NCBI GenBank assembly: GCA_041874725.1
Contig: CP097466.1
Coordinates: 5,394,001 to 5,458,000 of the forward strand
DNA from: Duganella sp. BuS-21
Lineage (GTDB): Bacteria; Pseudomonadota; Gammaproteobacteria; Burkholderiales; Burkholderiaceae_D
DNA: 64,000 nucleotides
Direction of reading: 5' to 3'
The notes beneath the pieces were generated by a model. That model was not told where the DNA came from, ran no database searches, and was given only the letters and a program-made list of their open reading frames with translations. This document shows, in pieces, positions 44,213 to 53,865 of this stretch. Position numbers and translations under genes: made by a program. Position 1 is the stretch's first letter. Every line of letters begins with the position of its first letter.

Positions 44213-44220
44213 AAGCCATC

Positions 44221-45486
44221 ATGAGGCCCTCCCCGCACGAACACTGGAAGCGCGGAACGCAACGGCTGCTCCAGTCGCTGCTGCTCTACCACGGCCGCGA
44301 GGACCACGCGACCGTGCGCGTGCTGCTGCTGGCGTGCATCGGCACGGTGGGCATGCCGCTGTACTACGTCATCTGGCAGCACTTCTTCCCGCAGGAGTAC
44401 GAGTCGCTGCCGCTGCGCATGCTCGGCATCCTGCTGTGCGCCATCGGCCTGTTCGCGCGACAGTTCAGCCGGCCCATGCTCAACTTCTACCTGCTGGTAA
44501 CACTCAGCTACATCTTCCCGTTCTTCTTCACCTTCATGTTCCTGATGAATCACGCACCGGGCGTGTGGGGCGAGTCGCTGCTGATCGGCCTGGTGGTGCT
44601 ATTCCATTTCGATACCGGACTGGCGCTGCGCGCCTACGCCATCGGCACGGTGCTGGCGTGCGCGGCGGCGGCGGCGCTGGGCGCGGGCGACATGCTGCTC
44701 AGCAGCGCGGTGCTGCAGCAGGTGCCGATCCACTGGTTCACCATCGCCGCGCTATCGGCCGCCAAGATCAGCCGCCAGGTGCTGGCGCAGGAAAAGCTGG
44801 CCGGCATGGGCGCCGGCCTGGCCACGGTGGCGCACGAGCTGCGCACCCCGCTTACCAGCGTCGACGCCAATGTGCGCGGCCTGCTGCGCCTGATGGCGGC
44901 CGCGCCGCTGCACAGCAAGGACCAGCGCGCCAGCATGGCCGACGCGCTGGCGCGCATCCAGTTCGAGGTACGCCATATGAACCACATGATCGACCTGTTC
45001 CTGTTAAGCGCCACGGCGGTGCGGCAAAACCTCAATCCGGTGGAAACGGTGTCGATGGAAAGCGTGGTGGAGGCGGTGCTCAAGCGCTATCCCTTCGCCA
45101 CCCAGAAGCAGCAAAAAATGGTGCGCCTGGAAATGCGCGGCAATTTCCAGTTTTTCGGCCAGACCGAGCTGGCGGTGGTGGTGTTGCTCAACCTGATGCG
45201 CAATGCGCTGCGCGCCGTGCAGCGCGCCGGCAAGGGCCGCGTGCGCATCGTCATCGACGGCAAGCACCAGCCGCCGCGCCTGCTGTTCATCGATACCGGC
45301 TGCGGCATCGCCGCGCCGCAGATGTCGATGATCTTCCACCGTTTCTATTCGCACCCGCCGCACAACGGCGCCGGCATCGGGCTGGCGCTGTGTCGGGAAA
45401 TCATGGATGCCTGGGGTGCGAACATCCGTTGCGTCTCGCGCGAGAGCGCCTACGCCATCTTCATCCTGGAATTTCCCGCGAGGTGA
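44221..45486 (+). CDS. jqsS: Membrane sensor histidine kinase of the jqs system
   Basis: The 421-residue product has six membrane helices (about residues 32-185) and no periplasmic sensor domain, as in CqsS/LqsS-type receptors of alpha-hydroxyketones. It then has a HisKA domain with His205 in VAHELRTPLTS and an HATPase domain with NLMRNALRAV (N box), DTGCGIAAPQ (G1) and GAGIGLALCREIM (G2). There is no fused receiver, unlike Vibrio CqsS. It lies 4 bp before jqsR and diverges from jqsA. Autoinducer binding is inferred from family and context. Confidence 0.9.
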   Translation: MRPSPHEHWKRGTQRLLQSLLLYHGREDHATVRVLLLACIGTVGMPLYYVIWQHFFPQEYESLPLRMLGILLCAIGLFARQFSRPMLNFYLLVTLSYIFPFFFTFMFLMNHAPGVWGESLLIGLVVLFHFDTGLALRAYAIGTVLACAAAAALGAGDMLLSSAVLQQVPIHWFTIAALSAAKISRQVLAQEKLAGMGAGLATVAHELRTPLTSVDANVRGLLRLMAAAPLHSKDQRASMADALARIQFEVRHMNHMIDLFLLSATAVRQNLNPVETVSMESVVEAVLKRYPFATQKQQKMVRLEMRGNFQFFGQTELAVVVLLNLMRNALRAVQRAGKGRVRIVIDGKHQPPRLLFIDTGCGIAAPQMSMIFHRFYSHPPHNGAGIGLALCREIMDAWGANIRCVSRESAYAIFILEFPAR

Positions 45487-45489
45487 ACC

Positions 45490-46506
45490 ATGCTTCTACC
45501 TGTCTATGCCCATCCCACGCTGACCGTGCTGGTCGACGACAGCGACTCCTTCCTGCGCAGCCTGTCATTCCAGCTCGACCCGACGCTGGCCAACAAGACT
45601 TTCCACGACACCACCGAGGCGCTGCACTGGCTGCGCAACAGCGTGCCTGACGGCGCCGCCAACGGCGTGCCGCTGCACGTCAACTTCGACATGCAGAACC
45701 TGCCGGCCGACCAGTGCAACGTGGCGCTGGACCTGGAGCGCATCTATCGCATCGCCGAACAGCGCCAACGCTTCGCCACGCCGTCGGTGCTGGTGGTCGA
45801 TTACTCGATGCCGCAGATGAACGGGTTGGAATTCTGCGCGGCGGTGGCGCAGCTGCCCTGCAAGAAGATCCTGTTCACCGGCGCGGCCGACGAGAAGATC
45901 GCCGTCACCGCCTTCAACCGCGGCCTGATCGACCGCTATATCAAGAAGAACGACGATCACGCGCTGGACCTGCTGGAGATGGAAGTGACGGCGCTGCAGG
46001 AAAGCTATTTCGACCACGGCTCCGACACGCTGCGCGCGATGGTGGCGCTGCACGACTACCGCTTCCTGTGCGATCCGGCGCTGGCCGAGGTGGTGCGCGA
46101 ACTCAAGCGCACGCTGGGCTTCGTCGAGCACTACATCTTCCCGAATCCGACCGGCATTCTGTTCCTCGACCAGCACGGCAAGACCACGCTGATGGTGATC
46201 GAAACGGAAAAGAGCATGGTCGCGCAATACGAGATTGCCCGCGACAGCGACGCCCCGCGCTCGCTGCTGCACGCGCTGCTGGAGCGGCGCGTGCTGACCT
46301 TCTTCAGCGATCCCTTCGGCGACGGCATGTACACCAGCAGCATGCGCGAGAACTGGCACCGCTACTGCGCCGCGCCGCGCATCTGCCAGGGCAAGGAGAC
46401 CTACTACTGGGCGTTGTTCGACCTGCCGGCCCACTACTTCGACCAGCGGCCCTACACGTATTCGCAGTTCCTGCAGGAGTTGCAGCCACAGGTGAGCGCA
46501 GCCTGA
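45490..46506 (+). CDS. jqsR: LqsR/JqsR-like response regulator without DNA-binding domain
   Basis: The 338-residue product has a receiver domain with an acidic pair in VLVDDSDSF (about 13-21) and phospho-acceptor Asp104 in VVDYSMPQMNG. A segment of about 45 residues is inserted between the first helix and the third strand, so the Asp lies unusually far along, as in Legionella LqsR. The C-terminal half (about 190-338) has no recognisable DNA-binding motif; it includes GILFLDQHGKTTLMVIETEKSM and a Tyr/His-rich end. A 3-bp gap after jqsS indicates coupled expression. Confidence 0.88.
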   Translation: MLLPVYAHPTLTVLVDDSDSFLRSLSFQLDPTLANKTFHDTTEALHWLRNSVPDGAANGVPLHVNFDMQNLPADQCNVALDLERIYRIAEQRQRFATPSVLVVDYSMPQMNGLEFCAAVAQLPCKKILFTGAADEKIAVTAFNRGLIDRYIKKNDDHALDLLEMEVTALQESYFDHGSDTLRAMVALHDYRFLCDPALAEVVRELKRTLGFVEHYIFPNPTGILFLDQHGKTTLMVIETEKSMVAQYEIARDSDAPRSLLHALLERRVLTFFSDPFGDGMYTSSMRENWHRYCAAPRICQGKETYYWALFDLPAHYFDQRPYTYSQFLQELQPQVSAA

Positions 46507-46507
46507 C

Positions 46508-46579
46508 CGTCGCCCCCGCGCAAGCGGGGGCCCATGCCGGGCTAGCGTACTATGGATCCCCGCCTGCGCCGGGACGACG
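46508..46579. repeat. REP-like palindromic element, copy A
   Basis: The element reads CGTCGCCCCCGCGCAAGCGG ... ATGGATCCCCGC ... GACGACG, with two GC-rich palindromic halves joined by a CCATG...ATGGAT centre. It starts 2 bp after the jqsR stop and fills the gap to the convergent permease gene. Related copies are at 52493 and 63805. Confidence 0.75.
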
Positions 46580-46583
46580 CAGG

Positions 46584-49118
46584 TCAGGCCTCGCGCAGGG
46601 TTTGCAGCGGCGGCTGGCGCAGCACGTTGCGCAGGCCCAGCCAGCCGCCGGCGATGGCGCACAGCGCACCGGCCACCAGGCCCACCAGCCACACCATCGG
46701 ACTGAAGCTCCAGGCGAACTTGAACTGATAGGTGGCCAGCGCCCAACCCATGGCGGCCGCGCCGCTGGCCGCCAGCACGCCGGACAGCGCGCCCACCAGG
46801 GTGAACTCGATCAACTGCGCCTGCGACAGCTGCTTGCGGGTCGCGCCCAACGCGCGCAGCAGGCCGGCCTCGCGCGTGCGTTCATCCTGCGATCCCATCA
46901 AGGCCGCATACAACACCAGCACGCCGGAAGCCAGCGTAAAGACGAACAGGAACTCCACCGCCGTGATCACCTGGTCCAGCACCGCCTGCACCTGGCGCAG
47001 GATGCCGCCGACGTCGACGATGGTCAGGTTGGGGAAATCGCGCGTCAGGCCGTTGATCACCGCGCCCTGTCCTTGCGGCAGGTGGAAGGCGGTGATCCAG
47101 CTTTGCGAAATCTCCGTCATCGCCGCCGGGTTGATGATGGCGAAGAAGTTGACCCGCATCGAGCCCCAATCGAGCTTGCGGATGCTGGTGATGGTCACGT
47201 CCACCGAGGTGCCGGCGATGTCGAAGCGCAGCTTGTCGCCCAGCTTCCAGCGCAGCGTCTTGGCGATGCCCTGCTCCACCGACACTTCCGCTGCGCCGGG
47301 CTGGTCCTCGAACCACTTGCCGTCGACGATCTTGTTCTCGGCCTGCATCTGGGCCATGGTGGACAGATTGAATTCGCGGTCGGCCAGGCCGCGCGCGCGG
47401 TCCTCGGTATAGGTTTCGGCGGTGACCGGCTTGCCGTTCACCTGGATCAGGCGGCCGCGTATCATCGGATACTGCGGCGCGTAGTTCACGCCCGCCGCCT
47501 GCAGGCGCTGCGCCAGCTCGGCGCGCTGCTCCGGCTGGATGTTGATGATGAAGCGGTTCGGCGCATCGGCCGGGGTGGCGTTGCGCCAGGCCGTCATCAG
47601 GTCGCCGCGCACCACGGTCAGCACCAGCAGCGCCATCATGCCCAGCGCCAGCGAGACGATCTGCACGATGGTGGCGCCGGGACGGCGCTGCAGCGAGGTG
47701 ATGGCAAAGCGCCAGCTTTGATGGTCGATGGCGCCGCGCAGGGACCGCAGCGACTTCAATCCCAGCCAGCCGACCAGGCCGAACAGCGCAAACGCGCCGA
47801 AGAAACCGAGCGCCGTGTAGAGCGCCATCATCGGGTCGCCCGCCTGCCACAGCAGCAGCGCGGTAAAGCCGCCCATGCCAAAGCCGTAGGTGGCCAGCGC
47901 GCCGACCTGCGGTGCATCCTGCTCGCGGCGGATCACGCGGTTGTGCGGCACCTTGCGCAATTGCAGGATGGGCGGCAGCGCAAACGCGGCCAGCAGCAGG
48001 ATGCCGATGGCCAGGCCTTGCAGCGCCGGGTAGATGGTTGGCGCCGGCAGTTCGCTCGACACCAGCGCGCCCAGCACCTCCAGCAGCACGTAGTGGCCGC
48101 CGAAGCCGACCGCCACGCCCATGGCGCTGCCCAGCAGGCCGACCAGCAGGAATTCGATCAGGTACATGCTGGTGACCTGGTTCTGGGTCAGTCCCAGGCA
48201 GCGCAGCATGGCGCAAGCGTCCAGGTGGCGCTGCATGAAGCGGCGCGCGGCCATCGCCACCGCGACGGCCGCCAGCATGGCCGACAGCAGGCCGACCAGC
48301 GACAGGAAGCGGTCGGCGCGTTCCAGCGTGGTTTGCATTTCCGGACGGCCGTCCAGCGACTCCACGCGCACGCCCTTGGTGTTGTTGTTCTTGATGTCGG
48401 TCTTCAGCCATTCCTCGTAGGCCTTGGCGGCCTGGGCGCCGTTCTTCAGCGACGACGGCGCGCCGACCAGCATGCGGTAATTCACGCGCGAACCGGGCTG
48501 GATCAGGTTGGTCGCTTCCAGGTCTTGCAGCGCGAACATCACGCGCGGCGCGAAGGCCAGGAAGTTGGCGCCGCGATCCGGCTCGGCGGCGATCAGGCGG
48601 GTGATGGTGAACTGCTTGTCGCCCAGCTGGATCCGCTGGCCGACCTGGGTTTTCAGGCTGCCCAGCAGGCCGGGCTCGACCCACACGGTGCCGGGGGCCG
48701 GCACATCGGCTGCGGGTGTGCCGATGCTTTGTTCGGCCTGGGCGGCGTCGGTGGTGGTTTTGACTTTGCCGCGCAGCGGATAGCCGGGGCCGACCGCTTT
48801 CAGGGCGGCGAGCACGGAGGAAGAATCCTCGCCCTCGCCCGCTTGCGCCATGCTGGGGAAGCTGATGGTATCGGTGACGGTCAGGCCGCGCTGCAGCGCC
48901 TCGGCGCGCCATTCGGCACGTACCGGCAGGTCGGCGCTGGCGACGACGTCGGCGCCGAGCAGCTGATGGGCGTCACGATCGAGCCCGCTGCGCAAGCGGT
49001 CGATAAAGAAGCCGGTGGCGGACAAGGCGGCCACGGCCACCGTCAGCGCGATCAGCAGAAAGCGCAACTGGCCGGCACGCCAATCGCGTGCCGTCATTTT
49101 CAGGGCGAGTTTAAACAT
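46584..49118 (-). CDS. FtsX-like ABC transporter permease (YbbP family)
   Basis: The 844-residue product has an N-terminal membrane helix (about 16-40), a large periplasmic domain, two FtsX-type three-helix modules (about 265-395 and 710-840) and a further membrane pair between them, the layout of YbbP-type permeases of the MacB/LolCDE superfamily. The C-terminal module shows DERTREAGLLRALGATRKQL. The usual ATPase partner (YbbA-like) is not adjacent. It lies directly after add on the same strand (no gap). Substrate unknown; lipid or lipoprotein handling is suggested by the superfamily. Confidence 0.88.
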   Translation of the reverse strand: MFKLALKMTARDWRAGQLRFLLIALTVAVAALSATGFFIDRLRSGLDRDAHQLLGADVVASADLPVRAEWRAEALQRGLTVTDTISFPSMAQAGEGEDSSSVLAALKAVGPGYPLRGKVKTTTDAAQAEQSIGTPAADVPAPGTVWVEPGLLGSLKTQVGQRIQLGDKQFTITRLIAAEPDRGANFLAFAPRVMFALQDLEATNLIQPGSRVNYRMLVGAPSSLKNGAQAAKAYEEWLKTDIKNNNTKGVRVESLDGRPEMQTTLERADRFLSLVGLLSAMLAAVAVAMAARRFMQRHLDACAMLRCLGLTQNQVTSMYLIEFLLVGLLGSAMGVAVGFGGHYVLLEVLGALVSSELPAPTIYPALQGLAIGILLLAAFALPPILQLRKVPHNRVIRREQDAPQVGALATYGFGMGGFTALLLWQAGDPMMALYTALGFFGAFALFGLVGWLGLKSLRSLRGAIDHQSWRFAITSLQRRPGATIVQIVSLALGMMALLVLTVVRGDLMTAWRNATPADAPNRFIINIQPEQRAELAQRLQAAGVNYAPQYPMIRGRLIQVNGKPVTAETYTEDRARGLADREFNLSTMAQMQAENKIVDGKWFEDQPGAAEVSVEQGIAKTLRWKLGDKLRFDIAGTSVDVTITSIRKLDWGSMRVNFFAIINPAAMTEISQSWITAFHLPQGQGAVINGLTRDFPNLTIVDVGGILRQVQAVLDQVITAVEFLFVFTLASGVLVLYAALMGSQDERTREAGLLRALGATRKQLSQAQLIEFTLVGALSGVLAASGAAAMGWALATYQFKFAWSFSPMVWLVGLVAGALCAIAGGWLGLRNVLRQPPLQTLREA

Positions 49119-50568
<1,450 letters not shown>

Positions 50569-52491
50569 ATGACCATTTTTGACAACTACGCCGCACGGTA
50601 CGAACGGACCAAAGAAGAAGAGATGTCCATGAAGGAATATCTCGACCTTTGCAAAAAAGATCGACTCACCTACGCCAGCGCCCCAGAGCGCATGCTGGCC
50701 GCCATCGGCGAGCCCACCCTGGTCGATACCCGCAACGATACCCGGCTGTCGCGCATCTTCGCTAACAAGGTCATCAAGATTTATCCGGCATTCCGCGAAT
50801 TCTATGGCACCGAGGAAGTGATCGAGCAGGTGGTGGCCTACTTCCGCCACGCCGCACAGGGCCTGGAAGAACGCAAGCAGATCCTTTACCTGCTGGGCCC
50901 GGTGGGCGGCGGTAAATCGTCGATCGCCGAAAAACTCAAGTCCCTGATGGAGCACGTGCCCTTCTATTGCCTGAAAGGCTCGCCGGTCAACGAATCGCCG
51001 CTCGGCCTGTTCAACGAGGAAGAGGACGGCGTGCTGCTGGAGGAAGACTACGGCATCCCGCGCCGCTACCTGCGCAACATCCCTAGCCCATGGGCGGTCA
51101 AGCGCCTGCACGAGTTCAACGGCGACATCAATCAGTTCCGCGTGGTCAGGCGCTACCCTTCCGTGCTGAAGCAGGTCGCCATTTCCAAGACCGAGCCGGG
51201 CGACGAGAACAACCAGGATATTTCCTCGCTGGTGGGCAAGGTCGATATCCGCAAGCTGGAAGATTATTCGCAGGACGATCCGGACGCCTACAGCTACTCG
51301 GGCGGCCTGTGCCTGGCCAACCAGGGCTTGATGGAATTCGTCGAGATGTTCAAGGCGCCGATCAAGGTGCTGCACCCGCTGCTGACCGCCACCCAGGAAG
51401 GCAACTACAAGGGCACCGAGGGCTTCGGCGCGATTCCGTTCGACGGCATTATCCTGGCGCACTCGAATGAGTCGGAGTGGAAGACCTTCAAGAACAACCG
51501 CAACAACGAAGCATTCCTGGACCGTATCTACATCGTCAAAGTGCCGTACTGCCTGCGCGTGGCCGACGAGATCAAGATCTACGACAAGCTGCTGGCCAAC
51601 TCCTCGCTGTCGAAAGCGCCATGCGCGCCCGGCACGCTGCGCATGATGTCGCAGTTCGCCATCCTGTCGCGCCTGAAGGATCCGGAAAACTCCAGCATCT
51701 ACAGCAAGATGCTGGTGTACGACGGCGAGAACCTCAAAGACACCGATCCGAAAGCCAAGTCGCTGCACGAGTACGTCGACTACGCCGGCGTGGACGAAGG
51801 CATGAACGGGTTGTCGACGCGCTTCGCCTTCAAGATCCTGTCCAAGGTCTTCAACTTCGACAACTCGGAAGTGGCCGCCAATCCGGTGCACCTGCTGTAC
51901 GTGCTGGAGCAGCAGGTCGAGCGCGAGCAGTTCCCGCCCGAGCTGGAACAGAAGTACTTCTCGTATATCAAGGAGCACCTGGCGCAGCGCTACGTGGAAT
52001 TCATCGGCAAGGAAATCCAGACCGCCTATCTGGAATCGTATTCCGAGTACGGCCAGAACATCTTCGACCGCTATGTGACCTTCGCCGACTTCTGGATCCA
52101 GGACCAGGAATACCGCGATCCCGACACCGGCGAGAGCTTCGACCGCGAGTCGCTCAACAACGAGCTGGAAAAAATCGAGAAGCCGGCCGGGATTTCCAAT
52201 CCCAAGGACTTCCGCAACGAAATTGTCAACTTCGGGCTGCGGGCGCGCGCTAATAATGGGGGCAAGAACCCGGCGTGGACCAGCTACGAGAAGTTCCGCA
52301 CGGTGATCGAGAAGAAAATGTTCTCGAATACGGAAGAACTGCTGCCGGTAATTTCGTTCAACGCCAAGGCCAGCGCGGAAGATGCCAACAAGCACGCCGA
52401 CTTTGTCGCGCGCATGGTGGAGAAAGGCTATACGGCCAAGCAAGTGCGCTTGCTGTGCGAATGGTATCTGCGTGTGAGGAAGTCGTCGTAA
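50569..52491 (+). CDS. prkA: PrkA-type serine protein kinase / AAA protein
   Basis: PrkA (YeaG in E. coli) is an AAA-type protein with reported kinase activity, induced by starvation and stationary phase. The start at 50569 (MTIFDNYAARYERTKEEEMSMKEYL; AAAGGA ribosome-binding site 8 bp upstream) gives 640 residues, the family length. The N-terminal AAA domain has Walker A GPVGGGKSS (110-118) and the SPLGLFN motif. The C-terminal PrkA domain (about 390-640) includes GESFDRESLNNELEKIEKPAGISNPKDFRNEIVNF. It is followed by yeaH and spoVR. Confidence 0.96.
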   Translation: MTIFDNYAARYERTKEEEMSMKEYLDLCKKDRLTYASAPERMLAAIGEPTLVDTRNDTRLSRIFANKVIKIYPAFREFYGTEEVIEQVVAYFRHAAQGLEERKQILYLLGPVGGGKSSIAEKLKSLMEHVPFYCLKGSPVNESPLGLFNEEEDGVLLEEDYGIPRRYLRNIPSPWAVKRLHEFNGDINQFRVVRRYPSVLKQVAISKTEPGDENNQDISSLVGKVDIRKLEDYSQDDPDAYSYSGGLCLANQGLMEFVEMFKAPIKVLHPLLTATQEGNYKGTEGFGAIPFDGIILAHSNESEWKTFKNNRNNEAFLDRIYIVKVPYCLRVADEIKIYDKLLANSSLSKAPCAPGTLRMMSQFAILSRLKDPENSSIYSKMLVYDGENLKDTDPKAKSLHEYVDYAGVDEGMNGLSTRFAFKILSKVFNFDNSEVAANPVHLLYVLEQQVEREQFPPELEQKYFSYIKEHLAQRYVEFIGKEIQTAYLESYSEYGQNIFDRYVTFADFWIQDQEYRDPDTGESFDRESLNNELEKIEKPAGISNPKDFRNEIVNFGLRARANNGGKNPAWTSYEKFRTVIEKKMFSNTEELLPVISFNAKASAEDANKHADFVARMVEKGYTAKQVRLLCEWYLRVRKSS

Positions 52492-52492
52492 G

Positions 52493-52572
52493 CGTCGTTC
52501 CCGCGCACGCGGGAACCCATCGAAAGCGTGATCGCACGCCCAGCATGGATCCCCGCGTTCGCGGGGATGACG
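52493..52572. repeat. REP-like palindromic element, copy B
   Basis: The element reads CGTCGTTCCCGCGCACGCGG ... GCATGGATCCCCGC ... GGGATGACG and starts 1 bp after the prkA stop, inside the prkA-yeaH gap. Its two halves are palindromic (CCCGCGCACGCGGG and CCCCGCGTTCGCGGGG). Confidence 0.8.
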
Positions 52573-52594
52573 GCGCAACTAGTGGAGGCATCTT

Positions 52595-53863
52595 TTGACT
52601 TACCTCATCGACCGTCGTTTGCAAGGCAAGAACAAGTCCGCGGTCAACCGCGAACGGTTCTTGCGTCGCTACAAGGCCCAAATCAAGGACGCGGTGGGAC
52701 GCGCCATCAAAGGACGTTCCATCACCGACGTTGAAAACGGCGAAAAAGTTTCCATCCCGGTCAAGGATGTGAGCGAGCCCTCGTTCGGCCATGCCCATGG
52801 CGGCATCTGGGAAGTGGTCAATCCGGGCAACCAGGAATACCTGAAAGGCGACCAGATCAATCGGCCGAAAGGCGGCGCCGGTTCCGGCCGCGGCAAGGCC
52901 GGCAATAGCGACCAGATGACCGAGGACGATTTCATCTTCGAGCTGTCGCGCGAAGAATTCATGAACTACTTCTTCGAAGACCTGGAACTGCCCAACCTGG
53001 TCAAGACCCAGCTGACGGCCACCACCGATTTCAAGCACCAGCGCGCCGGCTACAATATGTCGGGCACGCCGTCCAACATCCACGTGCTGCGTTCGCTGCG
53101 CGGCGCGCTGGGACGGCGCATCGCGGTCGGCGGCAATTCGCGCAAGCGCGTCATCGAAGCCGAGCGCGAACTGGAGGAACTGCTGCTGGAAGGCGTGCCG
53201 CTGCAGGACCTGCGCGTGGTCGAACTGAAAAAGCTGATCCACCACCTGCACACGCGCCTGCTCGCCATCCCCTTCATCGACCCGTTCGACTTGCGCTACA
53301 CCAACCGCGTCAAGGTGCCCAAGCCGATGACGCAGGCCGTGATGTTCTGCATCATGGACGTCTCCGGCTCCATGGACGAAACCCGCAAGGACACCGCCAA
53401 GCGCTTCTTCATTTTGCTGTACCTGTTCCTCAAGCGCGTGTACGACAAGATCGAAGTGGTCTTCATCCGCCATCACACGGCGGCGGCCGAAGTCGACGAG
53501 GAGGAATTCTTCCACTCGCGCGAATCGGGCGGCACCGTGGTGTCCTCGGCCCTGCACTTGCTGGACAAGGTGATCGACGAGCGCTACGGCGCCGGCAGCT
53601 GGAACTCCTACGTGGCCCAGGCCTCGGACGGCGACAACTGGGACAACGACTCGGTGCTGTGCCGCCAGTTGCTGGTCAACACCATCATGCCCAAGGTGCA
53701 GTACTACACCTACGTCGAGATCACCGACGGTCCGCCGCAGAATCTATGGGAGCAGTATTCGCAGGTGCCCGATCACCACCCGCATTTCGCCATGCAGAAA
53801 ATCGTCACGCCGGCTGATATCTATCCGGTCTTCCGTGAACTATTCAAGAAGCAGCCGAAATAA
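52595..53863 (+). CDS. yeaH: DUF444 (YeaH) family protein
   Basis: YeaH is a VWA-like partner of PrkA/YeaG in the stress response. The 422-residue product uses a TTG start at 52595 behind a TGGAGG ribosome-binding site (MTYLIDRRLQGKNKSAVNRERFLRRYK is the family N terminus). A Gly-rich segment (about 89-105) precedes the C-terminal VWA domain with the MIDAS-like MDVSGSMDETRKD (about 254). The REP-like element in its leader may affect transcript stability between prkA and yeaH. Confidence 0.95.
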   Translation: MTYLIDRRLQGKNKSAVNRERFLRRYKAQIKDAVGRAIKGRSITDVENGEKVSIPVKDVSEPSFGHAHGGIWEVVNPGNQEYLKGDQINRPKGGAGSGRGKAGNSDQMTEDDFIFELSREEFMNYFFEDLELPNLVKTQLTATTDFKHQRAGYNMSGTPSNIHVLRSLRGALGRRIAVGGNSRKRVIEAERELEELLLEGVPLQDLRVVELKKLIHHLHTRLLAIPFIDPFDLRYTNRVKVPKPMTQAVMFCIMDVSGSMDETRKDTAKRFFILLYLFLKRVYDKIEVVFIRHHTAAAEVDEEEFFHSRESGGTVVSSALHLLDKVIDERYGAGSWNSYVAQASDGDNWDNDSVLCRQLLVNTIMPKVQYYTYVEITDGPPQNLWEQYSQVPDHHPHFAMQKIVTPADIYPVFRELFKKQPK

Positions 53864-53865
53864 TC

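Larger units (their letters stand above)
44045..44220. promoter_or_regulatory. Divergent jqsA / jqsS promoter region
   Basis: This 176-bp AT-rich gap controls both quorum-sensing transcripts. It holds two exact FNR-type boxes (listed separately) and a further TTGAT half-site at 44155-44159. The jqsS start at 44221 has no visible ribosome-binding site, and an in-frame stop at 44203-44205 limits any upstream start. Confidence 0.8.
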
